Below are positions 1-9,200 of a DNA stretch of 47,566 nt, piece after piece. Origin of the DNA: Bacteroidota bacterium. GTDB taxonomy: Bacteria; Bacteroidota; Bacteroidia; Chitinophagales; Chitinophagaceae. Location of the stretch: contig JABDFS010000012.1 in assembly GCA_013286425.1 (NCBI GenBank), forward strand, positions 1-47,566. The letters are read 5' to 3'. Made by a program: the position numbers and the translations under genes. Numbering within the stretch: position 1 is the stretch's first letter; the number at the start of each line of letters is the position of its first letter. The notes beneath the pieces were generated by a model. It saw only the letters and a list, made by a program, of their open reading frames with translations, searched no databases and was not told where the DNA came from.

Positions 1-402
1 TTTGAAAAAATAATTTTAAAAGCTTTTGATAAAGCGCCTTTACTTGAATTGCCGCCGCTTACAGGTGATAAAAAAGATCATATTTATGAATTGCGCAGCT
101 ATGAAAGCGCTACTGAAGCTTATCATGTAAACAAAGTAAAAATGTTCAACTCCGGCGAGATAGATATCTTTTCACGAATAAAAGCAAATGCTGTTTTTTA
201 TGCAGATGTTATTGCAGGCAGCCGGATGCCTAACCTTATGTATTTAACTTGTTATAACAATATGGCCGAACGTGATGCGCATTGGAAAGCTTTCGGCGAT
301 GATGCGCAAACAAAACAAATGTTTGCGATGGATGAATACAAGAACAATGTTTCAAAAGCTGATATTATTTTAATGCATGCAACTTCTTATTCTGATTATT
401 AG
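1..402 (+). CDS. NIPSNAP family protein, C-terminal part (cut by window start)
   Basis: The reading frame is open from base 1, so the gene begins outside the window. The TTG at 49 is only an internal codon, because the codons before it also read as sensible protein. The visible 133 residues carry the C-terminal NIPSNAP domain: the IYELRSYES opening strand, then KVKMFNSGEIDIF, the NLMYLTCYNNMAERDAHWKAF block and a last strand ending ADIILMHATSYSDY. NIPSNAP domains are ferredoxin-like alpha/beta folds. In Bacteroidota they often occur twice in a secreted protein of unknown substrate. A strong hairpin terminator follows the stop. Domain assignment is firm; function is unknown. Confidence 0.8.
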   Translation, partial: FEKIILKAFDKAPLLELPPLTGDKKDHIYELRSYESATEAYHVNKVKMFNSGEIDIFSRIKANAVFYADVIAGSRMPNLMYLTCYNNMAERDAHWKAFGDDAQTKQMFAMDEYKNNVSKADIILMHATSYSDY

Positions 403-432
403 TTATTGATGTGCCGATTCATCTAAAATAAA

Positions 433-465
433 AATTGGGAAATTCTGAATAGCAATTTCCCAATT
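433..465. terminator. Bidirectional intrinsic terminator
   Basis: A perfect 12-bp inverted repeat (AATTGGGAAATT at 433-444, AATTTCCCAATT at 454-465) with a 9-nt loop lies between the convergent NIPSNAP and DUF2911 genes. It has A-rich sequence on the left and a few T residues on the right. Confidence 0.75.
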
Positions 466-488
466 GTACTTTTATCAATTTATTTCTT

Positions 489-1031
489 CTACATTACTGT
501 AAAACCCAAACCAACATTGCCCCACACAAGCATAACTTTTCCATCTTTTCCAACAGTGTAAGTCATTTTCTGAGCGGGTGAAGATTGTGGCACATTTGGC
601 ACATCAACACGCAACACATCATCTGCCTGTTTGTAATTAAATGCGCCCCACTGATCCCAGGTTTTATTAAAAATTATTGTCCAGGTATCGCCATGCCATA
701 TTGTAAAGAAACCATATTTACCGGCAGCAAGTTTCTGGCCGTTTATGGTAACATCTTTACTTACTTCAAATACTGTTGCTTCGTTTGCGCCTGCACGCCA
801 TACGGTATCTTTTTTAGGTTCAACACTTACGCCAACTGTTCTTCCTTTTAAAGAAGGTTGGCTGTAGTCGATACTTACTTTGGTACCTGATTTAATTGTT
901 GCAGAAGCCATTGCCGGCGGGCTCGGACGTTTGGATTTATCTTCCGGCGGTTTGTTCCCGCTTTGCGCATGTGCATTTATTCCCATAAACAGCATGCTTG
1001 TAACTACGGCAAGCGACAAAATTTTTTTCAT
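489..1031 (-). CDS. DUF2911 domain protein, secreted
   Basis: 180 residues from the ATG at 1031. That start gives a clean signal peptide (MKKILSLAVVTSMLFMGINA, then HAQ), so it is preferred over an upstream in-frame ATG at 1067. The mature part is a DUF2911 domain: strands around ATIKSGTKVSIDYSQPSLKGR, the DTVWRAGANEATVFEVSKDV block, LAAGKYGFFTIWHGDTWTII, and a late YTVGKDGKVMLVWGNVGLGF. DUF2911 proteins are exported beta-rich proteins of the Bacteroidota with no established activity. It stands alone between a terminator and a divergent spacer. The family call is confident; the role is unknown. Confidence 0.85.
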   Translation of the reverse strand: MKKILSLAVVTSMLFMGINAHAQSGNKPPEDKSKRPSPPAMASATIKSGTKVSIDYSQPSLKGRTVGVSVEPKKDTVWRAGANEATVFEVSKDVTINGQKLAAGKYGFFTIWHGDTWTIIFNKTWDQWGAFNYKQADDVLRVDVPNVPQSSPAQKMTYTVGKDGKVMLVWGNVGLGFTVM

Positions 1032-1142
1032 AATTAATTTTTTATTGACTGGATTGTTTACATGCAAAAATTAGGCAAAAAGCTGTTATTAAAAAGAAAA
1101 GCTTATAAATGCTTCAGAAAAATTGTTGAGCGGCACGAACCT

Positions 1143-2894
1143 TTATTTCAACATCACTTCACGAATATATTTTACCGGAGCGCTGCCATAACTAAGAAAT
1201 TTTTCATGAAAATCTTTTAAAGAATAATTGCTTCCCATCTTATTCTTATAATCATCACGCAATGCAAGAATATCGCTTAACCCTGTGAAGTAAAAACACA
1301 ACTGCGCCTGCGAAACAGTGGCACGGTGATATTTTTCTTTTATCTGTCCATCCTCCTGGAAAGTTTCATTTTTTAATAATTTATACACGTCATCTTCTGA
1401 ATAATTCAAACATTGAATGCCGTAATCAATTAAAACATTACTGCATTCCCGCAAACGCCATTTGTATAAAACCAACCAAAGCTCCGGCGCATTGTTGCCC
1501 CAGCCGTTTTCCATCATCATTTGCTCGCAATAAACTGCCCAGCCTTCGATCATTGGCCCGTTTCCAAAAACGGATTTTATAATGCTTCCCGGTTTGTTAT
1601 TGTAAACACCTTGCATACAATGTCCCGGCATTCCTTCATGAATGGATAAGAATTGTAACGAGTAAGTATTGTATTCGCGTAACTCGCTTTCTGCATCTGC
1701 TGCAGGCATTTTAGAAAGATCCATTATGTTGTAATAAGTAACACCCGATTTTTGATAAGGCGGCGTTGACTCAGCATTCGCCAATGAAACACCGGCCATA
1801 TATGCAGGCATGATGCGCACCTTTAAAGGATTGGCTGTATCGTAATTAAAAAGATCTTTTGCCTTGATGAAATATTCAAGGTCATGAATGAGTTTAGCTG
1901 CAGTATCAACAACTGTTTGTGGGGATGCATGATTCAAAGCAAGTTTATCAAGAACTGCTTTTATCAAAGCTAAAGAGTCCGAAGGTTTTGGTGCAGTGCC
2001 ATAATATTTTTTCCAAAGTGTATCAGCAATAATAAACATTTGCTTATTATAGTAATGCTTTGCAGAATCTGCTTTTGCAAACATTTCTTCAGGAGTATAA
2101 TCTGTTACCAGGTCGTATTTGAATTTCTGTGCAAATAATTCCTTTCCTATTCTAAAATCGCTGAATGCATAATTCTTATCGGCACTTATATTTTTCAAAA
2201 AAGAAACATAGTTTTTTATAGCATCTACAGTTAAAGCAATGCGGTGATTCAAAGTATCTTTTTCTTCATTCGTAAGTGAAGATGCTTTAACAGAATCAGT
2301 CATCGAAGCACCAAATACATCCAGGCTTCCTTCATTCTGATCGATTGCCAATTGCGTATATTCTTTCGTTGGATGATTAATTATATTACGTGCTGCTATA
2401 TAATATTCGGGAGCATGTTGAATATGCGCAGATAAAGCCTGTAAACGTTGTGCGAGTGGTGCATAATTCTGCGTAAGCAAATAATAACATTCACCGCCTA
2501 AGTTATAGGATGAAGGATCTTTTTGTTGCGATTTGAATGTATCAATGTACCAGGTATTACTTTGCAACTGGTTTTGAATGATGTTGTAATCGATCTTATC
2601 ATTGTCTGAAAGATCATCATACTTAAACGTATGCAGCGAATCAAGCCATTGCTTTGAAAAATTTACTGAACTAACAAAAGAATTGCTGTCAGGTATTATG
2701 AGCTCATCATAATATTTTCCATAACCTGCATAAATAGCTGCTGATGGATTCGCTTTCCAATACGCATCTAAAAACCGGGGTTGAAATAAAGTAAAGCTGT
2801 TATCATCTGGGGTAACAGGCCGATCGTTTTGTTTTTGTGGATTATTGCATGCAACAATCAGTACAATAAATAAGCAGTTAAAATACCTGTTCAT
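1143..2894 (-). CDS. DUF885 family lipoprotein, putative metallopeptidase
   Basis: 583 residues of the DUF885 family, which is related to zinc carboxypeptidases and is usually about this length. The N-terminus is a lipoprotein signal with lipobox IVAC (Cys16), so the mature protein should be membrane-anchored. Two motifs typical of the family are intact: HEGMPGH at about 419-425 (an HExxH-like metal site) and EGWAVYCE at about 450-457. The latter would supply the third ligand in an M32/DUF885-type site. The rest is mainly helical. It is monocistronic by spacing. Substrate unknown; peptidase activity is inferred from the motifs. Confidence 0.85.
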   Translation of the reverse strand: MNRYFNCLFIVLIVACNNPQKQNDRPVTPDDNSFTLFQPRFLDAYWKANPSAAIYAGYGKYYDELIIPDSNSFVSSVNFSKQWLDSLHTFKYDDLSDNDKIDYNIIQNQLQSNTWYIDTFKSQQKDPSSYNLGGECYYLLTQNYAPLAQRLQALSAHIQHAPEYYIAARNIINHPTKEYTQLAIDQNEGSLDVFGASMTDSVKASSLTNEEKDTLNHRIALTVDAIKNYVSFLKNISADKNYAFSDFRIGKELFAQKFKYDLVTDYTPEEMFAKADSAKHYYNKQMFIIADTLWKKYYGTAPKPSDSLALIKAVLDKLALNHASPQTVVDTAAKLIHDLEYFIKAKDLFNYDTANPLKVRIMPAYMAGVSLANAESTPPYQKSGVTYYNIMDLSKMPAADAESELREYNTYSLQFLSIHEGMPGHCMQGVYNNKPGSIIKSVFGNGPMIEGWAVYCEQMMMENGWGNNAPELWLVLYKWRLRECSNVLIDYGIQCLNYSEDDVYKLLKNETFQEDGQIKEKYHRATVSQAQLCFYFTGLSDILALRDDYKNKMGSNYSLKDFHEKFLSYGSAPVKYIREVMLK

Positions 2895-3028
2895 AAAAAG
2901 TTTTAGTATTAAGCAAAATGTATAATATAGAACATTAAAAAATCAGTTAACAATATTACCTGATGAAGATAATTTTTTTATACAGATCAATTGGTATGAG
3001 AATTGAAATTACAATGTAAACTTATATT

Positions 3029-3373
3029 ATGCCGTCAAAAGATGAAATGAACACACTTAGCCAGATACTGAATAAATTTTCAGCAAAAGGTTACGACCAT
3101 GAATTCAGATGGACACCGGAGGGTTTTGCGTTCAATGATAAAACATACCAGCCGGAAGATCTAACCATTGTAAAAACATATCGTTTTGAAGGGGAATCCA
3201 ATCCTTCAGATATGTCAATCTTGTATCTCATCAAAGCGAATGATAGTCTTATCGGTTACAGTCTTGATGCGTATGGTGTCTACAGCAATCACGATGATGA
3301 AGAAGGGTACGATAATTTTATAAGGCAGATTCCTTTAAAAGACAATGAAGAACAATTATTATTTGAATTGTAA
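3029..3373 (+). CDS. Small conserved Bacteroidota protein, function unknown
   Basis: 114 residues, acidic, with no signal or membrane segment. The pattern (LSQILNKFSAKGYDHEF, then TIVKTYRFEGESNPSDMSILY, LDAYGVYSNHDDE) is familiar from a small family in many Bacteroidota. That family is often labelled phosphoribosylpyrophosphate synthetase in databases, although it is far too short and lacks a PRPP-binding loop. I treat that label as wrong. Met7 is an alternative start. It converges on the 49-residue gene at 3374-3523, with no bases between the stops. Confidence 0.65.
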   Translation: MPSKDEMNTLSQILNKFSAKGYDHEFRWTPEGFAFNDKTYQPEDLTIVKTYRFEGESNPSDMSILYLIKANDSLIGYSLDAYGVYSNHDDEEGYDNFIRQIPLKDNEEQLLFEL

Positions 3374-3523
3374 TTAATGCCTTTTAAAATATTGTACTTC
3401 CTGTTCATGCTTCTTTGCTGCAGCAAGTGAGCTGAATGTTCCTAAATTTTTCCTTTTATTTGTTTTAGAGTCTTTCTTTCTTGAATACAACCTGTATTCA
3501 CCTGATTTTAATTTGCGTATCAT
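3374..3523 (-). CDS. Small basic 49-residue conserved protein
   Basis: A complete frame, ATG at 3523 to TAA at 3374. The protein begins MIRKLKSGEYRLYSRKKDSK, continues TNKRKNLGTFSSLAAAKKHE and ends QEVQYFKRH. The sequence is strongly basic and matches a widespread small-protein pattern known from several phyla: KSGEYRLYSRKK, then an NLGTF step, then an AAxKHExxVQYFKRH helix. It could bind nucleic acid, but no function is established. It abuts the convergent gene ending at 3373. Confidence 0.75.
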   Translation of the reverse strand: MIRKLKSGEYRLYSRKKDSKTNKRKNLGTFSSLAAAKKHEQEVQYFKRH

Positions 3524-3577
3524 AACAATATTTTATTTAACGAACACAATAGCCATGCCACCCGTTAAATTGCACAT

Positions 3578-4849
3578 ATGAATAATGTATTGATCATCGG
3601 TGGGGGTGCATCAGGTTTAATGGCTGCATTGGAATTGCTGAAGCATGGCATGCAGGTTACAATTATTGAAGCTGCCAATCGTTTAGGCGGAAGAATATGC
3701 ACAATAAAAGGGAATGGATTTTCACAACCGGTAGAAGCAGGAGCTGAGTTTATTCATGGAGATCTTCCGCTTACACTTTCACTGCTTAATGAAGCAGGCA
3801 TAAAATATCATTCCATTAATGGTAAAATGGTTCACGTTGAAAAAGGAAAACGAAAAAAAGAATCAGGATTGGATCATCACTGGAATGAGCTGATGCAACA
3901 AATGGCAGCGTTGAATCATGACATGACTTTGGATGATTTTCTGCATACATTTTTTGCTGATGATAAATATGCAACCCTGCGCGCATCTGCTAAAAGTTTT
4001 GCCGGTGGTTTTGATCTTGCAGATACGTCAACAGCAAGTACACAATCTTTATACAATGAGTGGAGTGAAGGAATGGAAGGTCAATACCGCATAAATGGCG
4101 GATATGAAGAATTGATTCAATATCTCAAAACACAATGCATACAAAGAGGCTGTACAATTAATACGGAATGCTGCGTAAAAAAAATTAACTGGCAAAAAAA
4201 TGAAGTGAATGTTTTAACCATGTGCAGCAGGATTTTTAAGGCTGATAAAATTATTCTTACTGTTCCTTTAAGCATATTGCATGCAGCACCGGAAAGTAAA
4301 AATTATATAACATTTGAACCTGCAATACCTGGTCATATTTCTGCTGCAGGGAATATTGGTTTCGGCAACGTGATCAAGATAATTCTTGAATTTAATTCTG
4401 ATATTACAAAAGATAAAAATGCAGCCGGGTTTTTTTTAACTGATGAAGCAATACCAACATGGTGGAACCAGCTTCCGGTTAATAATACAATTTTAACAGG
4501 TTGGGCTGGCGGTGAAAAAGTAACTTCACTTAAAGATAATACAGACGAATATATACTGGGGATAGCTTTGCAATCATTGGGCAATGCTTTTCAAATTTCT
4601 GTTGATGATTTATCATCGCAATTGAAAGCATATAAAATTGCAAATTGGTATAAAGAGCCTTGCATACATGGCGGTTATTCATTCAACACAATAAAAAGTA
4701 CAGAAGCAAAGAAAATATTACGCAGGCCTGTAAATGATACTATATTTTTTTCAGGCGAAGCTTTATACGAAGGCTCTCCCGGAGGCACAGTGGAAGCAGC
4801 ATTACAAAGCGGGAAAAAGACAGCGGAGCTTCTTTTAAAAACGTTATAA
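3578..4849 (+). CDS. FAD-dependent amine oxidase family protein
   Basis: 423 residues of the flavin monoamine oxidase family. The N-terminal Rossmann dinucleotide motif is IIGGGASG (residues 6-13), followed by the acidic strand end IIEAANRLGGR that contacts FAD ribose. The C-terminus has the second FAD motif FFSGEALYEGSPGGTVEAAL at about 390-409. The middle holds the substrate domain and a GQYRINGGYEELIQYL segment typical of these oxidases. The substrate (amine, polyamine or other) cannot be read from sequence. The small gene at 4879 follows after 29 bp and may be co-transcribed. Confidence 0.85.
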   Translation: MNNVLIIGGGASGLMAALELLKHGMQVTIIEAANRLGGRICTIKGNGFSQPVEAGAEFIHGDLPLTLSLLNEAGIKYHSINGKMVHVEKGKRKKESGLDHHWNELMQQMAALNHDMTLDDFLHTFFADDKYATLRASAKSFAGGFDLADTSTASTQSLYNEWSEGMEGQYRINGGYEELIQYLKTQCIQRGCTINTECCVKKINWQKNEVNVLTMCSRIFKADKIILTVPLSILHAAPESKNYITFEPAIPGHISAAGNIGFGNVIKIILEFNSDITKDKNAAGFFLTDEAIPTWWNQLPVNNTILTGWAGGEKVTSLKDNTDEYILGIALQSLGNAFQISVDDLSSQLKAYKIANWYKEPCIHGGYSFNTIKSTEAKKILRRPVNDTIFFSGEALYEGSPGGTVEAALQSGKKTAELLLKTL

Positions 4850-4878
4850 CATCAATAGAAAATTTTGAAAACATTTTT

Positions 4879-5064
4879 ATGACGAATCCAAAACCGAATA
4901 ATAATCCTGAAGCAAAAAAGAATACGCACATAGATTATGAAGATGATATTTTCATAAGAAGAAAACAAAACATAGAAGAAATTGAATCGGATGGTTCTGC
5001 AAGTGCATTTGATGAAACAGAACGCGTGAGTGAAGATAATTTTGATGATTTATCTGAAAAGTAA
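4879..5064 (+). CDS. Small acidic hypothetical protein
   Basis: 61 residues, rich in Asp, Glu and Asn, probably disordered (begins MTNPKPNNNPEAKKN, ends NFDDLSEK). There is no signal or membrane segment and no recognised domain. It lies 29 bp downstream of the amine oxidase on the same strand, which supports expression. Codon use looks like its neighbours. It is reported as likely real because short acidic proteins of this type are common in the phylum. Confidence 0.5.
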   Translation: MTNPKPNNNPEAKKNTHIDYEDDIFIRRKQNIEEIESDGSASAFDETERVSEDNFDDLSEK

Positions 5065-5158
5065 CCAAAATATTGCTGAATAAGTTATGAAGAACTGCGG
5101 TGAAGTTGTTTATTAATTTGCCGCCAATATATAGTCGATAAAATATTGGCTGTATTCT

Positions 5159-5650
5159 TTAGTCATTTAATACTTTAAGTTTTAGTAAAATTCTGATACT
5201 ATTTAAATACGAAAAATCTTTTAATCCTAAATACTTTATCGGTTGTAATGCTTTCTCTATTTCGTAAACATTTGAATAAATAAATGTTGATACTATTTCT
5301 ACAAATTTTCCGCCTTTTACCAAATACAAAACTCTATAACTACCTCCTCTTGCAGGCTGATACAAGTCAACATAACCTTCAATATCGCTAAAAGAATAAA
5401 CTGTTTTTTGTTTTGTAAAGAAGTTTGTGAATATTATTGTCTTTCTTATTGTATCTATTAAAATATGTTTTGAGTTACGCCACAATTGAGAACCAAATAA
5501 TAGAGTTAAAAAAACGCCTACAATAAGAACAATTATTTTTGATTGGTTGCCAGATTCCTGAAAAAATTGAGAAACGCCTATACATATGCTGAATAATGTC
5601 ATTACGATTGAAAACCAAAATCCGAAAGTATTTGTTTTTGATTTTATCAT
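5159..5650 (-). CDS. Hypothetical membrane protein with two TM helices
   Basis: 163 residues. Two hydrophobic helices near the N-terminus (about 10-28 and 38-55) precede a cytosolic beta-rich part with IRKTIIFTNFFTKQKTVYSF and DIEGYVDLYQ. This two-helix plus beta domain layout resembles bacterial PH-like membrane proteins, but no family is assigned. Start at the ATG at 5650. No gene partner is evident. Confidence 0.6.
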   Translation of the reverse strand: MIKSKTNTFGFWFSIVMTLFSICIGVSQFFQESGNQSKIIVLIVGVFLTLLFGSQLWRNSKHILIDTIRKTIIFTNFFTKQKTVYSFSDIEGYVDLYQPARGGSYRVLYLVKGGKFVEIVSTFIYSNVYEIEKALQPIKYLGLKDFSYLNSIRILLKLKVLND

Positions 5651-5955
5651 TTAGAAAATTGTTATGCTTCAGTTGCAGCAAGATTTTCAATTCTTAACTC
5701 GTGAAAAAGATACGATTCTGCATCATTAAAGATATATTCTTTTATTCGCATGCTATAAGTATAAACATGTATTGAATAACGCATTCACTAGCATATATCA
5801 TTTCACTTTGTAAGATATTAATACAAATATTATATAAATTAGCAGTCGGTTGTAATTGCACCAATTATAACTCCTGAAACACGCAATCGAAAACATCTTT
5901 AAAAACTTCAATCAGGTTTTTAAATAATGCTAACCAATACTCAAAAATTGACACT
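5651..5955. other. Intergenic spacer without recognisable feature
   Basis: About 300 bases of AT-rich DNA between two divergent genes. Frames here are short and show no protein-like pattern. I see no repeat, RNA gene or clear hairpin. It presumably holds the promoters of both flanking genes. Confidence 0.5.
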
Positions 5956-6318
5956 ATGAAATCTGCTGCTGTTAACTATAAAAATCCATTTCGTAAATTA
6001 TGTATAGCAACCGTATTAATGATCTTTCTTTCATCCTGCTATTCGGTGCGCGTTGTTAACAGGGATGCTGTTCCTGAGCCGGACCCGCTAAATACATCAG
6101 GTGATTTTTACAAAGGGAAAAAAGTACATGTCCTGGATACTGTTATCAGATTAAAACCCCAGGAAGGAGCATTTTCTTTAATCGAAAAATGTCAATCACA
6201 GGGCTTTTATTCTTTTGAATACAGGGTAACTTTTGGAGGCGTGCTGTTGAATACGGTTACGTTTGGCAGAAAGCGCCAGGTTAAGATAAAATATGTATGT
6301 TCAAAACAAGCTGACTAA
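5956..6318 (+). CDS. Bor-like lipoprotein
   Basis: 120 residues. A hydrophobic stretch ends in the lipobox LSSC (Cys28), so this is an exported lipoprotein, after an unusually long n-region. The mature part ends FEYRVTFGGVLLNTVTFGRK and QVKIKYVC. This matches the layout of the Bor family, whose founder is a phage-lambda lipoprotein with a conserved late Gly-rich strand and a final Cys. Start at the ATG at 5956. The downstream flavoprotein begins 2 bp after this stop, so the two form an operon. Bor assignment is by pattern only. Confidence 0.6.
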   Translation: MKSAAVNYKNPFRKLCIATVLMIFLSSCYSVRVVNRDAVPEPDPLNTSGDFYKGKKVHVLDTVIRLKPQEGAFSLIEKCQSQGFYSFEYRVTFGGVLLNTVTFGRKRQVKIKYVCSKQAD

Positions 6319-6319
6319 T

Positions 6320-7927
6320 ATGGCAACTACAATAACACATGAAATAGGAACCTGGGATACTTTTCATAACAACGGCCCCTTCCCCACTAAAATATTGTAT
6401 GAAACATCCCTGGAAGAAAAGGGTAACATGCCTTCTGTAACGGATCGCTATAATGATGCAGCAGCAGAAATACAGCGGTTGCTTAAAGCTGCGTTGGATA
6501 ATCACGAAGGATTCAGGGCATATGGTTCAGCCTGGTCGTTATCGCATATTGCACATCAAAAAGACAATATGCATTTTAATGCGGCAATGAATCTGAAAAA
6601 ATCTATTTCTGCTGATGAACTGCATCCAGGCACAACTTATTTACAGGAGAATTTATTTTTATTTCAATGCGGCAATGTTATAAAAGAGATAAGTAATTTT
6701 TTGTTTGAAAACGGAAAATCTTTAAAAGCAACGGGCGCCAGTAACGGCCAGACAATTGCAGGTTGCGTATCTACAGGTGTGCATGGTTCAGCTTTGGATG
6801 TGGGTGCCATGCAGGATAGTGTTGTTGGAATAAATTTAATAATCGGAAATGGTGCAGATGATATTGTTTACCTGGAACGCCATACTAAACCAGTATTGAA
6901 TGATGTGTTTGCAAACCGCATTAAAGCAAGGGTTATAAGAAATGATGGATTGTTCAATGCAGCATTGGTTAGCCTTGGTTCTTTTGGCTTTATACATGGC
7001 CTTGTAATAGAAACTGAGGACCGCTTTCTGTTAAACAGGTATGTAAAAAAATTAGATAAGGATACAGCATTGCATCTTGCGCAAACAATGGCATTTGAAG
7101 ATTCAGACTTTTCTGTTCCGGGAGAAACAGATGCAGACGGTAAACCAAACCGTCCTTTTCATTACAAAGTATTTATCAACCCTTATGTAAATGATACGGA
7201 GTATGCCATAGAAGTAATGTATAAAAAACCTTATCACAGTGGTTACCCTGATCCGGTTCCTTTAATAAAAACATCTGTCTATCGCGATCTTATTCTTTTA
7301 TTTGTAAGCATTGCAGAAAGATTTAAGAACAGTATTCCCACGCTTATCAAATTTTTACAATCTGCTGCATTACCGCCTATTGATTTCCAGGTAACAGGAA
7401 CACTCGGTGAGATATTTTGGGATGCCGGATACCAGGGTAATGCCTTTGCATGTTCAATAGGCGTTGATATTAAGGATTCCGCCAAAGCTTTGGAATTACT
7501 GGCTAACCTTGCAAAGACAGAAGGACCTATACCAGGCATTTATGCTATGCGGTTTGTAAAGCAATCAAAAGCAACACTTGCTTTTACCAGATTTCCTGTA
7601 ACGTGTATGATTGAAATAGATGGGTTGAATTGGAATCCGAAAACTGACAAACTTATCAGCCTGCCAAACTTTTGTACACGTATCATTGAAGTATTTCAGG
7701 CAAACAATATTTCCTTTACAGAACATTGGGGCAAGAATGCCGACTGGTCTTTTCCCGGGTTAGTAAAATGCATGTATGGCGACAACGCGCAACTCTGGCA
7801 ACAATATAGATGTGCATTGTTAAGAAAGGAAACAGCAGATCTCTTCAGCAATGATTTCTTACAAAACATTGGGTTGTCTGAGTACCTTACTGATGTTCCG
7901 GATGGTTTTGCAAAATCTATCCTGTAA
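6320..7927 (+). CDS. FAD-binding oxidoreductase, aldonolactone-oxidase-like
   Basis: 535 residues from the ATG at 6320. An earlier ATG at 6293 overlaps the upstream gene and adds nine unconvincing residues. It belongs to the vanillyl-alcohol-oxidase superfamily. The PP-loop FAD motif GASNGQTIAGCVSTGVHGSA lies at about 139-158; its STGVHGS part resembles L-gulono/D-arabinono-1,4-lactone oxidases. Near the C-terminus, HWGK (about 469-472) matches the conserved HWGK of that subfamily. A sugar lactone or alcohol substrate is therefore likely but not shown. It is coupled to the Bor-like lipoprotein by a 1-bp gap. Confidence 0.8.
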   Translation: MATTITHEIGTWDTFHNNGPFPTKILYETSLEEKGNMPSVTDRYNDAAAEIQRLLKAALDNHEGFRAYGSAWSLSHIAHQKDNMHFNAAMNLKKSISADELHPGTTYLQENLFLFQCGNVIKEISNFLFENGKSLKATGASNGQTIAGCVSTGVHGSALDVGAMQDSVVGINLIIGNGADDIVYLERHTKPVLNDVFANRIKARVIRNDGLFNAALVSLGSFGFIHGLVIETEDRFLLNRYVKKLDKDTALHLAQTMAFEDSDFSVPGETDADGKPNRPFHYKVFINPYVNDTEYAIEVMYKKPYHSGYPDPVPLIKTSVYRDLILLFVSIAERFKNSIPTLIKFLQSAALPPIDFQVTGTLGEIFWDAGYQGNAFACSIGVDIKDSAKALELLANLAKTEGPIPGIYAMRFVKQSKATLAFTRFPVTCMIEIDGLNWNPKTDKLISLPNFCTRIIEVFQANNISFTEHWGKNADWSFPGLVKCMYGDNAQLWQQYRCALLRKETADLFSNDFLQNIGLSEYLTDVPDGFAKSIL

Positions 7928-7970
7928 GCAGAACAAATTATTAATTCTTGTTTACATTTTTAAACTATCG

Positions 7971-8571
7971 TTAACCTGCAGTTAGATAAATTTCAGTGAT
8001 GCCTTTGTCTTTGTAACATTGAATACTTTTTATAAGATTATTTAAGTCTTCAATAATTTGCCCTTGCACGAAATACCATTTCCATGGGTTAGGATTCTCT
8101 TCAATTTCTTTCTTCTGTTTTTCGATTGTATCTAAAAAAGATTTTACCATTTCCTCACCTGTTTCTGTGATCAGTTTGTCAATGTCTTTCTTACTCAGAT
8201 TAATTGGCGGGTAGTACCAAACGTATTTTATCTTATCATAAACAGGGTTGCCATTTTGAATTTTGTCACGGAATGTTATCGCCGGTTTCAGTAAAACATC
8301 AACGGATTGGGTATTCTCTTTAATGTAAGCTGCCGGTACTTCTTCCCCTGTATAAACAGGTTTCAAAAAAGGTGATAAATCAAGCCCGTAATATTGTCCT
8401 GATCTAATCAAAATACTTTCGTCGCCATACTGTTCGCCATTATTTATAAAGTTGTAAAAGGCTCTGTCAATAAAATGATGGCTGTCGAAGTTGTTTGATG
8501 TTTGCTCTGAAAAAACCTCTGTGTTAAAACCCTTGATGATTGTTGATTAATCCTGCTACTGCAGAAATCAT
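7971..8571 (-). pseudogene. Hypothetical cassette protein, probable single-base frameshift
   Basis: The main frame (7971-8546) reads as good protein for about 191 codons, but ATG/GTG are absent upstream and a stop closes it at 8547. An ATG at 8571 opens another frame, MISAVAGLINNHQGF, that ends in TAA exactly where the main frame takes over with NTEVFSEQT. Deleting one T from the TTTT run (plus strand about 8525-8529) would join the two as HQGFNTEVFSEQ. The gene is therefore frameshifted or has a sequencing error, or else starts at the TTG at 8411. No domain recognised; the C-terminus is helical with an NLIKSIQCYKDKGITEIYL end. Confidence 0.6.
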
Positions 8572-8580
8572 TTATTTCAC

Positions 8581-9189
8581 TTAAGCTCCAACAGTACCTG
8601 TTTTCACTTTTCCGGCTCGCTTGTACTTGGTAATGATCACTCCGGTTGATGTAACAATACTATGCGTTAATACAAATGCTGCCGGGATCGCTCCATTATC
8701 AAAAAGCTTTTTTCCCTTGCCTAAAGTCAGGGGAAAGATTTTGAGTTTGAGTTCATCTACAAGATCATTCTTAAGCAGCAGTTGAATAAGTTTACTGCTT
8801 CCCCAAACCTGTATATCAGAACCTTTTGAATTCTTGATTTTTTTGATGTCTGCCACGCTTTTTATTAGTACGGAGTTTTTCCAACCGGTAATCAATGGAT
8901 CTGTCTTTTTCATGTTTTTGGAGAAAACATATTTTGCGCCTTCATTAATACCCGGCCAAAAGTCTCCATGTTCAGGCCAGTAATTTGCCCAAATCTCAAA
9001 TGTTTTTCTGCCCAAAAGATAATCTGCAGGTTTCAGTTCTTCCTGTACCACCTTGTTAAAATCTTCATCACCATAAGGTTCAGTCCAGCCGCCATATTTG
9101 AAACCTCCGGATGTATCTTCCTTAGGACCGCCGGGCGCCTGCAACACTCCATCCAATGTGATCATTGATAAAACAATTATTTTTCTCAT
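8581..9189 (-). CDS. Dihydrofolate-reductase-fold (RibD C-terminal) family protein, copy 1
   Basis: 202 residues of the stand-alone RibD-C/DHFR-like family (YyaP, YwjB type): opening MRKIIVLSMITLDGVLQAPG, then DYLLGRKTFEIWANYWP, IQVWGSSKLIQLLL and DELKLKIFPLTLGKGKKLF. These are the usual four blocks: strand A, the NADPH-binding GRKT helix, the second GxS cofactor motif and the LGxGxxLF end. The family binds NADPH, but physiological substrates are mostly unknown. It is a close paralogue of the copy at 11161-11784 and lies 11 bp downstream of the PhnB/VOC gene, so those two form a small operon. Confidence 0.88.
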   Translation of the reverse strand: MRKIIVLSMITLDGVLQAPGGPKEDTSGGFKYGGWTEPYGDEDFNKVVQEELKPADYLLGRKTFEIWANYWPEHGDFWPGINEGAKYVFSKNMKKTDPLITGWKNSVLIKSVADIKKIKNSKGSDIQVWGSSKLIQLLLKNDLVDELKLKIFPLTLGKGKKLFDNGAIPAAFVLTHSIVTSTGVIITKYKRAGKVKTGTVGA

Positions 9190-9200
9190 TCTTTATTTTT

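Noticed and set aside
49..51. TTG at 49 as the true start of the NIPSNAP gene
   Set aside because: The frame is open and protein-like from base 1, so the gene begins outside the window.
3029..3373. Phosphoribosylpyrophosphate synthetase
   Set aside because: That label is common for this small family, but 114 residues cannot hold the enzyme and no PRPP loop is visible.
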